Assembly: GCA_958510875.1 (NCBI GenBank)
Contig: OY294067.1
Span: forward strand, 149,556,962-149,620,961
Source: Endomychus coccineus
Taxonomy: Eukaryota > Arthropoda > Insecta > Coleoptera > Endomychidae
Direction: 5' to 3'
Length of the DNA: 64,000 bases
This document shows positions 50,310-61,195 of this stretch, piece after piece. The notes below the pieces were generated by a model, which worked only from the letters and a program-made list of their open reading frames with translations, was not told the origin of the DNA and made no database searches. How positions within the stretch are numbered: the stretch's first letter is position 1; each line of letters starts with the position of its first letter. The position numbers and the translations under genes were made by a program.

Positions 50310-50659
50310 TTCGAAGAACATCGTGTGAGCCGGCGGTGGAGTTTCGGGACAGGAGATAGGCATTCGAATTTTTCTCGAAGGTTTGGAGGTTATGCGCATA
50401 GGAGGAGACCTCACTAGGCAAAGTGTTTCACATCTTCACCGTTTGACAGAAGAATTAGGTCTGGTAGAAGGTAGTTCGGTAAGTCTTAAGGCTGAAAACA
50501 AAAGGGTGAGCAATTTGAACTAATCTAGTCTGCCTACATGGAGTTGCTCGTGTTGGAATAACGAAATTTCTGATGAGCACGGACTATCGAAATATCTGAA
50601 GGAGAAGGAGAGATCACCCACCCTTCTACAATGTTCTAGCAAGGTTAATCGATAAGTAA
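50310..50659 (-). pseudogene. LINE ORF2 C-terminus, downstream half of a split element
   Basis: Minus strand from 50,659: YRLTLLEHCRRVGDLS, then RYFDSPCSSEI. After a frameshift VIPTRATPCRQTRLVQIAHP, TVKM, a stop in place of Trp, NTLPSEVSSYAHNLQTFEKN and NAYLLS. This is the standard C-terminal order of a LINE polymerase (LEHRR...GDL...RYF...WN.LP...NL..FK...YLLS). It is the direct continuation of the fragment at 52,732-52,930. Confidence 0.8.
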
Positions 50660-52727
50660 TGTAACGAAGCTTAAATTTTGAAAGATTGTTTAATTCAAAT
50701 CAGGCAATAAATACGGATGTTACATGTAATCTCAGTTTGAACAGTCCATTATTTCAATAGATATAAATGAATTCCGAATGTGTATTCCGTGATTGCCATT
50801 TTTCTAAATCTCCGTAATTTCGAATAAGTGTAATTATTCAAATAGATGAATCGAAATCATGTCTGTTTAAAATTTGCATTCATTCCGATAAGGTATGTTG
50901 CAAAAACCGGGGCCTGGAGAGCTAACGCATCAAACTTTGTGCAGCCTTATGTATAAAAAGGGCGAACAACCTAAAAACTCCGATAACACTTGCTTAGTCC
51001 GCCGGGCGAAACTAGTGGAGCGTCATGTGCGCGAATTTTAGATCCAAAAAGTAGCGTCACTTTTATACATTGTTCGGGGCATAAGAAAAGAACCCTAGGC
51101 ACAAAATAAGGAATTGGTGGAGCAGACCTGTCCAGAACCTCGGAAAACATATAAAAGCCGTGACAGCCAAAAGATCGCTCTCTTGTGTTTTTGAATTTTG
51201 ATCAGTGGAGTAGCTCTCTTGTGTTTTTGAATTTCAATCAGTGCAGTTACTCTCTTGTGTTTTTGAATTTCAAGTATAAATTAGTACCGCTGAAGTGTGA
51301 TCATATAAGAATCAAAGTGAATTAATTACCCGAGTTTGAGTCAGGTTTAAAACTGTGGATTATGAATAGTTTTCCATGCAAGTGAATTGTTTCAGAAGGT
51401 AAATGAGCAAATAGTTTATATTTTTGGGCATTACGATATATTGATTTCCGTAATTTATGATTATTATTGTAATTGGTGAACGTTTGTACGATACCTGAGT
51501 TCCGTAGCATTCAGTAATTTGAATTGTTGAATTTGAGTTTATCCCGTCATAGGTCGAATCACGCACGATTTGAATTCGCGCGTGGATTGAAATATTCAAG
51601 TAATTGTGTGGTGCGTACAGAGTGTGTATGTTTGGACGGCAGGGGCGTCTTTGGTATATTTGTGCACGCTGTGTCACCCCGGAAGTATAAGTATATCCTA
51701 AGACGACCAAACCACCAACGGCTTGTGCACACTGTGTCACTCCAGAAGTATAAGCTGGGGGTGGTTGTGTGATTGAGAATCGTAATAATTCCCTTAGTAC
51801 TATGAGGAGTCCTCGGCCGTGGATATAGGGTTTATTGCAGATGTGATAGTTAGGGCTTGTACACACTGTGTCACCCCGGGAGTATAAACCCTAATTGTCT
51901 AGATTCTGGATCTATAAAGTGTATAAAATCTAACACTGTCACACAGTTACCGGGTACTCCGTGAAAGTTAGTACAAGGGTGAGTGGGGTGACAAAATAAA
52001 CTCAATTAGAGTAATTAACCGAAAATAGTAAAATCTGATATCGTACAATCGGAAAACTAGTGCAAACAATATTTTCCGAACCAACCGAATTAATAACCAA
52101 ATATATCGTAGTGTGATTTGAACATTTCATTTATTAGTGCTGCTATCTAAAATTTACCGAATACCGCTCATTACGCTGGGACCTGTTTGATTCGTACTTT
52201 TCCGCAAATTGATCATTCTGAATCATTTATCAACCGATCCCGTACCGCTGAATGGAATTTAGTGACCGAATTTATCGTAGAGTTGATATCTTGAAAGAGT
52301 TTCCATTTACCGTTTGAGCTTCATTACATTTCTCCGTCTTGGTGTAATTCTGTGAAATAATACCGTTCAATTGCATTCAAATTGATTATTCTGAGAGTGT
52401 ACTTGTTATAATTATTATATATTTTATTATTTGGAATTCCCCTTTTTATTGAATTATTCCTGCTCCATCTTCAAGCAAGCTAAGTTATAACCAGGTATCA
52501 ATTGTAATTAAAGCCTACAATTTCGATACTGTTTTCTGCCCATTGGACTCTGGTTATACTTCACTGTAGCTTCCCTAGGGACAAGGCTATCTTTAGATAG
52601 CATAGTGACAAACCTTGTGGTGAAGACCCTAGCAGAAGTCTTCAAAAGGAGTAAGCCTTTGGGAAAAATCTGGCGCCCGATGATTTGAAATCAGCACTTT
52701 ACCTAAAAGTCGCGAATTCACGTCATA
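50660..52727 (+). mobile_element. Solo LTR (copy 3) inserted in a LINE
   Basis: It starts TGTAACGAAGC, as copy 1 at 331, and ends ...CACGTCATA. The end may be a decayed GTTACA. GTAA (or AGTAA) flanks both sides (50656-50659 and 52728-52731). A TATA box CATATAAAAG lies near 51,148. A 36-bp unit containing CTCTCTTGTGTTTTTGAATT occurs three times at about 51,177-51,275. A core motif CACGCTGTGTCACCCCGGAA or variant occurs at about 51,665, 51,728 and 51,862, each followed by AGTATAA. The 3' part (AATTGTAATTAAAGCCTACA...AGCAGAAGTC...GAGTAAGCC...AAATCTGGCGCCCGA) matches copy 2 at 36.5-36.73 kb. There is no internal coding region. Confidence 0.75.
51661..51890 (+). repeat. Triplicated short motif inside the LTR, related to the satellite core
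   Basis: Three copies of CACRCTGTGTCACYCCRGRA + GTATAA lie at 51,665, 51,728 and 51,862, spaced 63 and 134 bp. The satellite core reads CACGCTGTGTTTACCTGGAA + GTATG. The shared order, and the shared neighbouring LTR sequence at 36.2-36.7 kb, indicate common descent. Confidence 0.65.
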
Positions 52728-52731
52728 GTAA

Positions 52732-52930
52732 GTGTCAAAACACCAAAAAAACGAAGAGCTCTGTTCTGAATAGAATCTAAGAGCTTCAGCGTATGTTTGG
52801 GAGCTGAACTTCAAACGAGTAAACAGTACTCTTGAACAGGTCGGAAACGTGCCTTGTAGATCTCAATTCCTGTACAGCCTTTTTGGGCAATTAACCCTAC
52901 ATGATCCTCTCACGATCTCAGCTGTTGGTG
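52732..52930 (-). pseudogene. LINE ORF2, upstream half of a split element
   Basis: The minus strand reads IEIYKARFRPVQEYC, then a stop where a Trp is usual, then SSAPKHTLKLLDSIQNRALR. It then runs up to the LTR target site in a frame that continues at 50,655 on the far side of the LTR. This is the thumb region of a LINE reverse transcriptase. Confidence 0.8.
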
Positions 52931-53330
52931 GTGATATGTGCATGGATATTGGGTAATTCATAGAAAAGTTATACTTTACTGGTTATTCGAGTTAATAAGC
53001 TCCTAGAACCAATGTCTAGTCTACAACAATATGTGTTTTTCTAAGTTTTTCAAGAAAACTGTCACTGTTTCAGTCTATTACTTAGTTTAGCACAGAGGAG
53101 AACAACATGTCGTTGTGTTCATTCATTTTTGGGAAAAGTAGCATGTTATCATTCTTTCTAGTTAATATTCATCACAAAAGCGTAAGTAATTCTTGCTCCA
53201 CCTCCGCATATAAAGTCTCCCCGTTCTTTTCCCTACAAAAAAAAATTAACAAATATACTTCGACTATAACAACATATCTTGATTATCAAGAATAATTTGT
53301 TATTCACACGTAATTAATAGTATATCTTAT
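52931..53330. other. no recognised feature
   Basis: AT-rich spacer with one short open frame (53,107-53,295, rich in Ser and Lys) that matches nothing I know. Confidence 0.35.
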
Positions 53331-53334
53331 AAAG

Positions 53335-53415
53335 GGACCAGTTAGCTCAGTGGTAGAAGCATCGATCTTCTCATCACTGTGGCTGCCGGTCGCGGGTTCG
53401 AATCCAGCCACAAGC
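53335..53415 (+). ncRNA. tRNA-derived SINE head or tRNA pseudogene
   Basis: TTAGCTCAGTGG (53342-53353) is a good pol III A box, and GGTTCGAATCC (53395-53405) is a perfect B box. A T-arm with loop TTCGAAT is present (one mismatch in the stem). The bases expected to form the acceptor stem do not pair, and the A-to-B spacing (41 nt) is slightly long. So this is probably a SINE promoter region or a decayed tRNA rather than a working tRNA gene. No isotype can be assigned. Confidence 0.6.
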
Positions 53416-56247
53416 TAGTAGCCTAACAATGAAAATGAAATCAATTTTGTCTAGGTTTAACAGCGTCATTCTTGATTTCCGCTTATGAAATTGTTAATTG
53501 AATGCAGTTAACAATACTAGCAACTAATTCGTATAATAGAGATGAGACTATGAAATTTTATATTTGTCAATGATTGCTACGTTTTTGAAATTTTCGGAAT
53601 ATTACCACGCTTTTTTTATAGAGCTGGATGATTTTAAATAAAATTGGTTTGTGAGCGAGCGGTATAACTTATTCTACAGGATCCTTGTTGGAGATGAGTT
53701 GCATGTGATTTGGAAGGAACAGTTTCGGTAAAATTGAAACAATATACAATTTGTGAAAAAAATATCGAAGAAAGTATAACATGATAATAAATAATTTGAA
53801 AATTAGTTTGGTTTGAATTGTTGATTGTGAATTGAAATTGAAATTAAGTACTACATCATTTAATTAATGAAACATAATGATTAAATACATGAAAATCATT
53901 TCAATCAAATAATAAGACATAGTGAGGAATTATTTTGAAATCAGTTCAATTGATTAATTCCTCATTGAATTTAGGAGAAAAAGATCACTTACTTTATTCA
54001 GATCGAAGCCACACGCGAAGGTAAATTTTGAATCCCTACTTTTCCTCAGTCGATCGCTTATATAGATAAAATTTTGCAATTTAGAATTCACACGGTAATG
54101 AACTTTTCCGGTAAATGATGAATTATTAATTATTTGTAATATAAAAGTTTCCAATAATGAAATTACCACCGACTGACACCAAATGGTCTGGAGTTAGTTG
54201 TAATCAGAAAATACATTGAAATAGAATATCTGATGAATTATAATGAGAATAGAAATAATTTACAATAATGAAGAAAAGTATAGATAGGTAATAATTGAAT
54301 TTGGTATAAAATGGTTCTAGAAACAGAGCACAATAGTGCATTACGTCAGATAATTTTGAATGAATTCTATTGTAAATTCATCTGAAAAATATTTTAGGCC
54401 TAATTATACGCGAATTTTTCCACACATTCGTCTCTATCTAGATTTTAAGCATACCTGATGTATGAGTATAGACCTACAGCTTTCAAAAATGTTTCTTCTG
54501 TTAATATGAGATTTCATTCAAACGTAATTTCAAAGTACTCACTGAGATGATATCGAGAACCTCCATCTTCAGGAAACTAGATAATAATGGGACTCACCTG
54601 CAAAAAAACAAATTCTGTAAATTCTGGAATACAAATTTCATTCAAACGTGACATCCTCCCCAAAATATATAACTAAAACTCTAATGAGTTTTGATTGCCT
54701 CACGTTGTGGTGACAATTATTAACTAAACTCTTATTTTAATATACATAAGTTTCGATGATTTATATTTGTTATACTCGTATGATTTTCTTTTCCTCCGGC
54801 TAGCTCTTTATTGATTTTTATTTTCACTTTGATTGAATTGATTTGATATTATATTATATGGAATGAAATAAAACTTTATTTAAAATGTTAAACTTTTATA
54901 ATCTATCTATTCATGAATCTTATTATGTTTACAAATTAACTTTATGCTACCAAAATCTTGTATGTTTACAAATTTCTATTTTATGCTTTAAAAAATTCTC
55001 TATGTTTCAAGTTAACCTCAATTTCCTTAATTTAATACACAACTACAATAACAAATTTCAAATTCAGATGCTCCTACACAATGATGAAATTTCAAATGGA
55101 CTCACTTTTCATATCCTTCAAATATTGGAATGAATGTTAGTTATAAATTTCGTTGGTTTTAATATCTTCTTGTTTTACTTGATAATTCACGTTGAACACA
55201 TTTACTCTGCTATAAACTATGTGCACATGTAACACTTGTTGATACTTCTTCTTATTTAGGAACTTGTTGATATTTTGTTGATAATCGTTTTGTTCTTTTT
55301 TTAATATACAAAACTTTGTTGTTTATTACAAACTGGAACTGCAATTCGGGATTTGGTTTCTCTCCGATGCCACTTAATTAAATAACTTTGGTTATTTTAA
55401 CCTTTACTGACGTTGAAATGGAAGATTTACGAATCCTATTTGCTGCCTCATAGGAAGTACTAATGAACTTTGATTATGTTAACTTTGAGGAGCTGCAGAG
55501 ACACTACGATATTACTACGAACTTTGGTTATGTAAACTAAATGTGTTGCACGAGAAGCACAGCTTCTGCCAAGATGTTGTTGCAAAACTAAACTAGCTTT
55601 CCTTTGTTTTTCCTTTCATAGGCCCACAAAAGGAAGCTTGTTTTATTTCATTCCGAAAAATTAGGTAATCTAGTTAGCTATTCCCATTGTTGAGACTGAC
55701 AGTTCTTTAGCATTATTGTAAATTGACCAATAGGAATTTAGTATTTTGAAATTTTCGATATATTGGAGATTTTCAAATTAATTGAAGTTATTGCTCATTC
55801 TACCATTTGAATTTATGTTACCAACATTTTTTCCCATATTTTGATATATAATAAGCTTTGATCAGGTTTCAATTAACTTAATAATTTTGATGATTATGTC
55901 TATTTCGACAGTTGTCATTGCTTAAATTCAATACATGATTCTAAATGTAAATAAAACTTATACAACATTGTAGAACTGACATGTCTTAATATTATATTAC
56001 ATCAATTACTTACTCTTAATCTATTCTTATAGTTTGCTAGCTTCAGATAGTCTTTAAATCATTTTGATTATAGTTTACCCTTTCGTATCACTGTTATTAT
56101 AATACAATCTTTAATATCATATTCTACTTATATATTTAACTTTAAATGATGTTTTCAATTCCGTATTATAGATACTTCTTTTCTATTTTTAATGTCTCGG
56201 TAAATTCTAATTCTACCATTTTATTATATATCGGAAACAAAACATAA

Positions 56248-56248
<1 letters not shown>
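53416..56248. other. no recognised feature
   Basis: Nearly 3 kb of very AT-rich sequence with short open frames only. The part right after 53,415 may be the SINE body, but its end could not be set. Confidence 0.4.
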
Positions 56249-56496
<248 letters not shown>

Positions 56497-56590
56497 TCTT
56501 CTTAGGTTCTCGCGGACGTAATGTGTAGAACTGGATTCTCGGGTATTGATCCGCGTTGTGTAGTTTCAGTCCTCAAAAGGACCAATTTCA

Positions 56591-56625
56591 CGACGTTTCG
56601 GCAAAGTCGCATTTGCCATCTTCAG
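56591..56625 (-). ncRNA. Hammerhead-ribozyme-like core, left copy
   Basis: The minus strand reads CTGAAGA, then TGGCAAA and TTTGCCG that can pair as stem II, then GAAA and CGTCG. CTGANGA and GAAA are the invariant boxes of the hammerhead catalytic core, and hammerhead motifs are reported in the terminal repeats of Penelope-like elements. Stem III would be very short. Stem I was not confirmed. Confidence 0.55.
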
Positions 56626-56726
56626 GTGATCCGACCGTAGAGTCTGGAAAATCTAGGCGAACTGACGCTTACTTGGAGGAACAGGTATTTATATCCCCCG
56701 TTATGCTTTACCTTTGGACTTTTGAA

Positions 56727-57719
56727 CTATTTCACGCTTGGTTGATTTCTACGTGTTTGGCTCCGAGTGACACGTTTGGATGACGTCATTGCGACGTTGG
56801 AATCAGCCGGAAAGTTTCCGTGACCTGTTGCACGTGCACTGGATACCACGTTCTCTCTTGTTTTTGGTTGTATCTTCCGACTTTCTAAAGCGGGTTTCCA
56901 TGTTGCTGGTAATCCGTCATCTCGTTTGTTAAGACTATGTGGACGTTTCTCGATCTCTATTGCCTCCCTGGTTATTCTGGTGTAGAAGTGTTCAATTTTG
57001 GCTAGAGTCTTTGTGCCGCTAAAGTTGATCATATGGCCCGTACTTCTTACATGTTCAGCTAGTGAAGACGTGGTTTCGTTTTTCGACACAGCGTTTGCAT
57101 GTTCAGTCTTTCGCACATCAACGCGTCTGTTGGTCTGTCCGATGTATGTCTTTTCACAACTACCACATGGCACCTCGTACACTCCTTGGCATTCTAGAGG
57201 AATTCTGTCTTTTGGATTCCGAAGAACATTTTTGATTTTCCTATCTGTTGTGAAGGTTGTTTTGATATCATGACGGCTCAGTATTTTGCAGATTTTGTCA
57301 GTTGTGCCTTTTATGTAAGGTAGAAAAGCGTTTCCCACTGGTTGATCTTCATTGTTGACATCCTTCTCATTTTTGCGTTGAGAGTTATGAATCTGTTCTC
57401 TTGAATAGCCATTCATCCTAAGGGCTGCTCGGATGGTTTCCATTTCTCCATCGAAGTTCTCCGCATCAGCGAGACGTTCTGACCTTGTCATGAGGGTATT
57501 TACGACTGATTGTAGCTGGGATGGATGGTGATGCGAGTTACTATTCAAATATCGGTTCGTGTGGGTCTTTTTTCTGAATACTGTATGTCCCAAACTGCCG
57601 TCAGTTTTCTTTGTTACCAAAACATCTGGAAATGGTAATTGGTTGTTCTCTTCGGCTTCTATTGTGAATTTTATCCGATCATGGATTCCATTCAGGTGAT
57701 CGAGAAACCCTCTTAGTTG
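56727..57719 (-). pseudogene. Penelope-like RT thumb and GIY-YIG endonuclease, N-truncated
   Basis: The open frame runs from 57,773 to 56,727 (348 codons), but its first ~17 residues are read through the inverted arm and are not native. Native homology starts at about residue 18 with FLDHLNGIHDRIKF, then TVFRKKTHTNRYLNSNSHH, the RT palm/thumb pattern of Penelope-like elements. The endonuclease has GVYEVPCGSC (residues 197-206), YIGQTNRR (210-217) and later His residues, giving the GIY-YIG core with a CCHH-type cysteine pair. The tail is basic. The main part of the reverse transcriptase is missing, so no retrotransposition is expected from this copy. The enzyme normally copies the element's RNA and nicks the target. 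Confidence 0.8.
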
Positions 57720-57989
57720 TCCTTCTACACCAGAATAACCAGGGAGGCAATAGAGATCGAGAAACGTCCACATAGTCTTAACAAACGAGATGACGGACTG
57801 AGATTACCAGCAACATGGAAACCCGCTTTAGAAAGTCGGAAGATACAACCAAAAACAAGAGAGAACGTGGTATCCAGTGCATGTGCAACAGGTCACGGAA
57901 ACTTTCCGGCTGATTCCAACGTCGCAATGACGTCATCCAAACGTGTCACTCGGAGCCAAACACGTAGAAATCAACCAAGCGTGAAATAG
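57720..57989 (+). pseudogene. Second copy of the GIY-YIG C-terminus (inverted arm)
   Basis: The plus strand reads FYTRITREAIEIEKRPHSLN onward to the basic tail, the same as the last ~90 residues of the minus-strand copy with a two-residue insertion (GLRLP against GLP) and a few substitutions. It lacks the catalytic Tyr and Arg motifs, so it is only a C-terminal duplicate. Confidence 0.75.
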
Positions 57990-58090
57990 TTCGAAAGTCC
58001 AAAGGTCAAGCATAACGGGGGATATAAATACCTGTTCCTCCAAGTAAGCGTCAGTTCGCCTAGATTTTCCAGACTCTACGGTCGAATCAC

Positions 58091-58125
58091 CTGAAGATGG
58101 CAAATGCGACTTTGCCGAAACGTCG
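58091..58125 (+). ncRNA. Hammerhead-ribozyme-like core, right copy
   Basis: Same boxes as the left copy in opposite orientation: CTGAAGA (58091-58097), stem II TGGCAAA/TTTGCCG, then GAAA and CGTCG. The identical core in both inverted copies shows it belongs to the element. Confidence 0.55.
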
Positions 58126-58188
58126 TGAAATTGGTCCTTTTGAGGACCGAAACTACACAACGCGGATCAATACCCGAGAATCCAGTTC

Positions 58189-58190
<2 letters not shown>

Positions 58191-58219
<29 letters not shown>
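58191..58219. repeat. (TA)n tract, right side of the Penelope-like element
   Basis: A (TA)n run abutting the end of the right arm, the mirror of the left-side tracts. Confidence 0.85.
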
Positions 58220-58220
<1 letters not shown>

Positions 58221-58222
<2 letters not shown>

Positions 58223-58800
58223 CATCTCGCTATTTTCAGGGCGTCCTTTCACAATTCCTACTCTGAGCGTCCACCACATATTTCTCACGCAATCCCTACT
58301 ATAACTCATGAATATCTTCCAACTCTGAAGTCTAGAGGTCGTAATAAGTACATACGCTTAATTTTATGGGAAACTTTTTTTAAATTTTCCACTCTATCGA
58401 TTTCCAAGCGTCCGTTCATGAAGCCTCTTTCGAGCGTCCAAAATATACAGTAAAACTTTCAAATTCCGGCTACTCAGCGTCCGCGAAGTATAGTTTCCTT
58501 CCACTTCGCACATTTCTGAGCGCCCAGCGATGTTGTCAGTTCGAACGGTTGTTGAGAAATCTTAGGTGGCTGAATTGATAGGGAGGACGCGATGTCGTGG
58601 ACGCCTACAAATCGACGGGTTGAAAGTACCTACTTTTCACAACTCTCACTTTTGTTTTAATAATAGTCACTCTCTACAGATAGCAAAACATACAGTGAAA
58701 CTTTTGAATGCGGGTTATTCAGCGTCTGTGGAGTATAGGTGGTATCGTTATGTTCATTTTTCAGCGCACAGTAATGTTGTTTAAATTCATGATTTGGCCT
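58221..58800 (+). repeat. Repeat region with recurring GCGTCC and a ~244-bp tandem duplication
   Basis: GCGTCC or one-base variants recur near 58,237, 58,266, 58,409, 58,434, 58,473 and 58,722, with inverted forms near 58,585 and 58,601. Two ~85-bp blocks are similar: ACAGTAAAACTTTCAAATTC at 58,447 and ACAGTGAAACTTTTGAATGC at 58,691, each followed by a CAGCGTC segment and then GCACA...ATGTTGT or GCGCCC...ATGTTGT. The piece at about 58,330-58,425 is also the inverted partner of 56,286-56,382. No coding seen. Confidence 0.55.
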
Positions 58801-59529
58801 AATTCGTTGGTAGTTGGATTAATGAGAGGGGATTTTATAAGTCAAACAATAATGACAATTATTTCAGACAAATATGTGAAAAACTTGCCTCCACAATTAT
58901 TCACAATATAAAATAACCTTATATTATACTGACACTTACCATCATAATATGAACAATCGAAATGTACCACAGACTGAGAGCATAAAATAGATAGTGACGT
59001 CTCATCTTGAAATGAGAATTTTGAACACTCTTGCAGGTTAAATATATACTGGTGATATATATTTATAACCAGAAAAACACGGTAGCCTTTACTGATTAAT
59101 AAAATCCTATAATTCCCTTTGGAAAAATGAAGATGAATGTCAGAGATACTATTCAAATGGGGCTACAGCATCCAAAAACAATCAGTGTTTCCATTTTCAC
59201 AGCTTTGAAGCGATCTGCAGAATTTCAAATCAATACGACCAATAGGAACGGCATATCATCGTGTCAAAAATTGTTTAGATCGATTTATTTTATTCATTCT
59301 ATATGCTTAAAACGTATATATTCGAAAACATTTTTTTGATCTGATTACGATAATTACTTTCATAATCAGTGATCGAAAGACCAGAACAAAATTTACCAGT
59401 TTCATTAATGCTGACAAGAATCACCTGATTCTCATGCTGTAGAGCTATTCGGAATATCTGGTTGGTTGTGAATCTTTCCAATCTTGCTATTGTTATTTCT
59501 TCAAAGCCGGGGTCAAAGTAGTATCTCTA

Positions 59530-59740
59530 ATCTTCCACCCAACGATGGAAACGGAGTAATCATCGAAAGTCTGATGCAGACAGGAACTCCCATACACAAT
59601 AACATTTTCTAATGCCCATTCTTCAGAATGGAGATCGTTAATTCAATAATCCCAAAGAAAAAAAGTTGAGGGTATTATGTCGAGTGGATAAGTAGGCCAC
59701 GCAACTGAACCTTTACAGGCTGTCCACTACTGAGGGTAAA
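59530..59740 (-). pseudogene. Possible mariner-type transposase fragment
   Basis: The minus strand near 59,730-59,665 reads GSVAWPTYPLDIIPSTFFLW, which resembles the WP.RSPDL.PLDFFLWG block of mariner transposases with several changes. The following ~40 residues (ENVIVYGSSCLHQT and on) are open in one frame but not clearly homologous. Very decayed; it could be chance. Confidence 0.35.
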
Positions 59741-61190
59741 TTGAATCTGAATGATTTTGAACTCGAAGATGAAGGGAAGTTAATAGGTACATGATAAGCT
59801 CATCGGATAACCGTTTTCTTATAACTAGAGAATTTTCTACTTGTGGCATTTTCTATCTCATAATTGAAGCTGCTGTCTAGATTCACAACCGTTCAAATCA
59901 ATTGAAGAATATACAGCAGCTGAGTCATAAGAATCGGGTGGAATGTATGAAGATCAGAGTGATGGCAATATATAAGAAAATATTTTATAAAAATAAATTA
60001 ATAACTGGAGGAATATAATAAATTGTATAGCTATAGATGGAACGAGTTATTCTAAAGTTAAATAGAATCTGCCATTACGTGTTGGAAATACATTCGATTT
60101 TCACTAGTTTAATAACTAAATGTGACTATAGTTTCGCTAACACAGTTGCTTCTTCAAACAAATATCACATAGTAATAACCTACAACTTCAATAATAATTC
60201 TTGACCCAGGTACAAATTATATATAAGTTCTTGTCTGTAAATGGCAGAACAGATATTCAGTCATCAAGTCCGATTTTTACTAATTTAATTAATTAAAACC
60301 CTTGCAAATTCCTACATGCGTCTTTATAATGTTGGAAGTATATTTCAGGTAGAATGCTCAAATAGCAATATTTCTCATAAGGTCTGACAACCTTTTTCTA
60401 TTACCTCATATATCTTTAACATCTGGTTGGAAAGTGAATACTTGTGCGTTATATTTTGGTTCAGTCCTTCAGTTGTATTACAAACTTGCTTTGATATGAC
60501 TTCTAGGCTTCTAAGAAAATTGCTGAGCAGTGAATTCTTGATTAATATACTTGAAACATCGATGTGTTATAATTATAATAATAATGCTCGTATTATTTAA
60601 AATTTTAATGTTATTTTGGCTCGTTCTAAGTTCTGAATGCCATTTTAATTCAGTGTAGGTATGTCTGTTTGTGCCTTATTCGAAAAAAAAATTCAAATAA
60701 AACTTGTTTTATTTTTATGATAATCAAAATTGATTAAAATGATCTTTTATTGAAACGCTCGTCTTTCCATTAACTTTAGAGATAGAAGGTGGCAAATTGT
60801 TCAATATATTGATTCTAGTTTCAAAAATGTAAAAAACAAAATGCAATAGACACATTGAATATTGGCTTAACTATACATTACGCGTCGCGACACAAGTCTG
60901 AATTGTCCGTAGACAATGGTCTTTTCTCTTTTACTTGATTTCCTTTAATTCAACTCTTACTTCGATTGCGAATGGTTCCTATTGTAATACATATTATCAA
61001 TTTGTATAATTTCTATTGCTAATATTTATTTTAAAGTTTACCTGAAGCTTGAGTGCAATTGTCCTAAAAATACGTTAGAATTTTCATTTGTGCTAATTTA
61101 AATTAAATTTGTCATACATAAGATATTTTTGTATGTCTGATACATGTCTAATATGGTATATACTTATAAGGATAAATATGCCGAAGCATC
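59741..61190. other. no recognised feature
   Basis: AT-rich spacer before the 255-bp satellite, with short (TAA)n-like runs near 60,570. No gene seen. Confidence 0.4.
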
Positions 61191-61195
61191 AAAGC

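Larger units (their letters stand above)
56524..58191 (-). mobile_element. Penelope-like element as an inverted dimer
   Basis: Two copies of the same 3' end lie tail-outward. The left arm (56524 to about 56,987) and the right arm (about 57,720 to 58,191) are near-perfect inverted repeats, separated by 732 bp that belong to the longer left copy. Each arm ends next to a (TA)n run and carries a hammerhead-like core. The minus-strand copy is 5'-truncated in the reverse transcriptase. The plus-strand copy is shorter and starts inside the GIY-YIG domain. Inverted arrangements are known for Penelope-like insertions. Confidence 0.8.

Noticed and set aside
1911..52677. TGGCGCTCGAG / TGGCGCCCGA read as tRNA primer-binding sites next to LTRs at 1,911 and 52,668
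   Set aside because: At both loci the target duplication lies further out (1945 and 52728), so these bases are inside the LTR. An internal region with gag-pol is absent.
53335..53415. Functional tRNA gene
   Set aside because: The bases flanking the D and T arms cannot form the acceptor stem, and the box spacing is long.
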